DNA of 64,000 nt, from contig DASTYT010000057.1 in the NCBI GenBank assembly GCA_035764725.1, positions 1-64,000 of the forward strand, written 5' to 3'. The stretch comes from Candidatus Methylomirabilota bacterium (lineage in GTDB: Bacteria > Methylomirabilota > Methylomirabilia > Rokubacteriales > CSP1-6). A program made the translations under genes and the position numbers. Shown here piece by piece: positions 63,927 to 64,000 of the stretch. The notes under the pieces are model-generated. The model saw only the letters and a program-made list of their open reading frames with translations, was not told the origin of the DNA and did not search any database. The stretch's first letter is position 1, and the number at the start of each line of letters is the position of its first letter.

Positions 63927-64000
63927 TCGCGGCGCCGACCTCGGCGGCGAGCCGCTTGAGGTCGAAGGGCTTGGTGAGGAAGCCGTCCGGGCGAACGCCC
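63913..64000 (-). CDS. Receiver-domain protein, C-terminal end only
   Basis: The last 29 codons read GVRPDGFLTKPFDLKRLAAE then VGAAISQA and TGA. The KPF motif and following helix are those of a CheY-like receiver at the C-terminus of a regulator or hybrid kinase. The rest lies outside the window. Its stop overlaps the convergent PPOX gene by 14 bp. Confidence 0.65.
   Translation of the reverse strand, partial: GVRPDGFLTKPFDLKRLAAEVGAAISQA

Overview
GC-rich bacterial chromosome (about two-thirds G+C by eye), densely coded on both strands, with many 1-4 bp start/stop overlaps (ATGA, GTGA). No rRNA, tRNA, CRISPR array, transposase or phage gene was recognised. LLM flavin oxidoreductase, SDR, TRAP and peptide ABC transporters, gamma-glutamyltransferase, an archaeal-type AdoMet synthetase and a CDP-archaeol-synthase-like protein would fit an uncultured soil or subsurface lineage such as Rokubacteria/Methylomirabilota. 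That placement is inference at low confidence.

Region 1 (1-40.1 kb) is a stress, dormancy and energy-economy island. It holds PEP synthase, isoaspartyl methyltransferase, Hsp20, GroEL, two universal stress proteins, HPF, an eRF1/Vms1-like protein, six proteins with CBS domains, phosphoglycerate kinase, glycogen phosphorylase with a PII protein, a threonine-to-glycine pathway (tdh-kbl), a site-2 protease, a MacAB-like exporter, mannose-1-phosphate guanylyltransferase and an ACP-FAAL-acyltransferase fusion. The key observation is that most of these operons start with a sigma-54 (-24/-12) promoter. I read eleven candidates sharing the exact GG-N10-GC spacing; nine have at most one mismatch to TGGCAC-N5-TTGCW. 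The island ends with a divergent pair: an NtrC-type sigma-54 activator (GAFTGA motif, Fis-type HTH) and a CHASE3/PAS histidine kinase, likely its dedicated regulators. Several promoter regions also carry related inverted-repeat blocks that could be activator sites. The gene content resembles the mycobacterial DosR dormancy regulon (Usp, Hsp20, CBS, ribosome hibernation), but under sigma-54 control.

Region 2 (40.1-54.5 kb), after a strong hairpin between convergent genes, holds a 1-Cys peroxiredoxin, a complete iron(III)/thiamine-type ABC importer, a DppABC peptide transporter without ATPases, a TRAP transporter with two solute-binding proteins, and an MgtE channel. Promoters here look sigma-70-like (TTGACA-N17-TAGAAT before dctP).

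Region 3 (54.5-64 kb) is mixed housekeeping and accessory metabolism: an NHL-repeat protein, a cysteine-less glutaredoxin-like protein, a secreted unknown, HU, a D,D-carboxypeptidase, a haloacid dehalogenase, a SWIB-like mini-protein, an LLM oxidoreductase-SDR-GGT operon, a methyltransferase, a PPOX-type protein and the tail of a receiver-domain protein cut by the window end.
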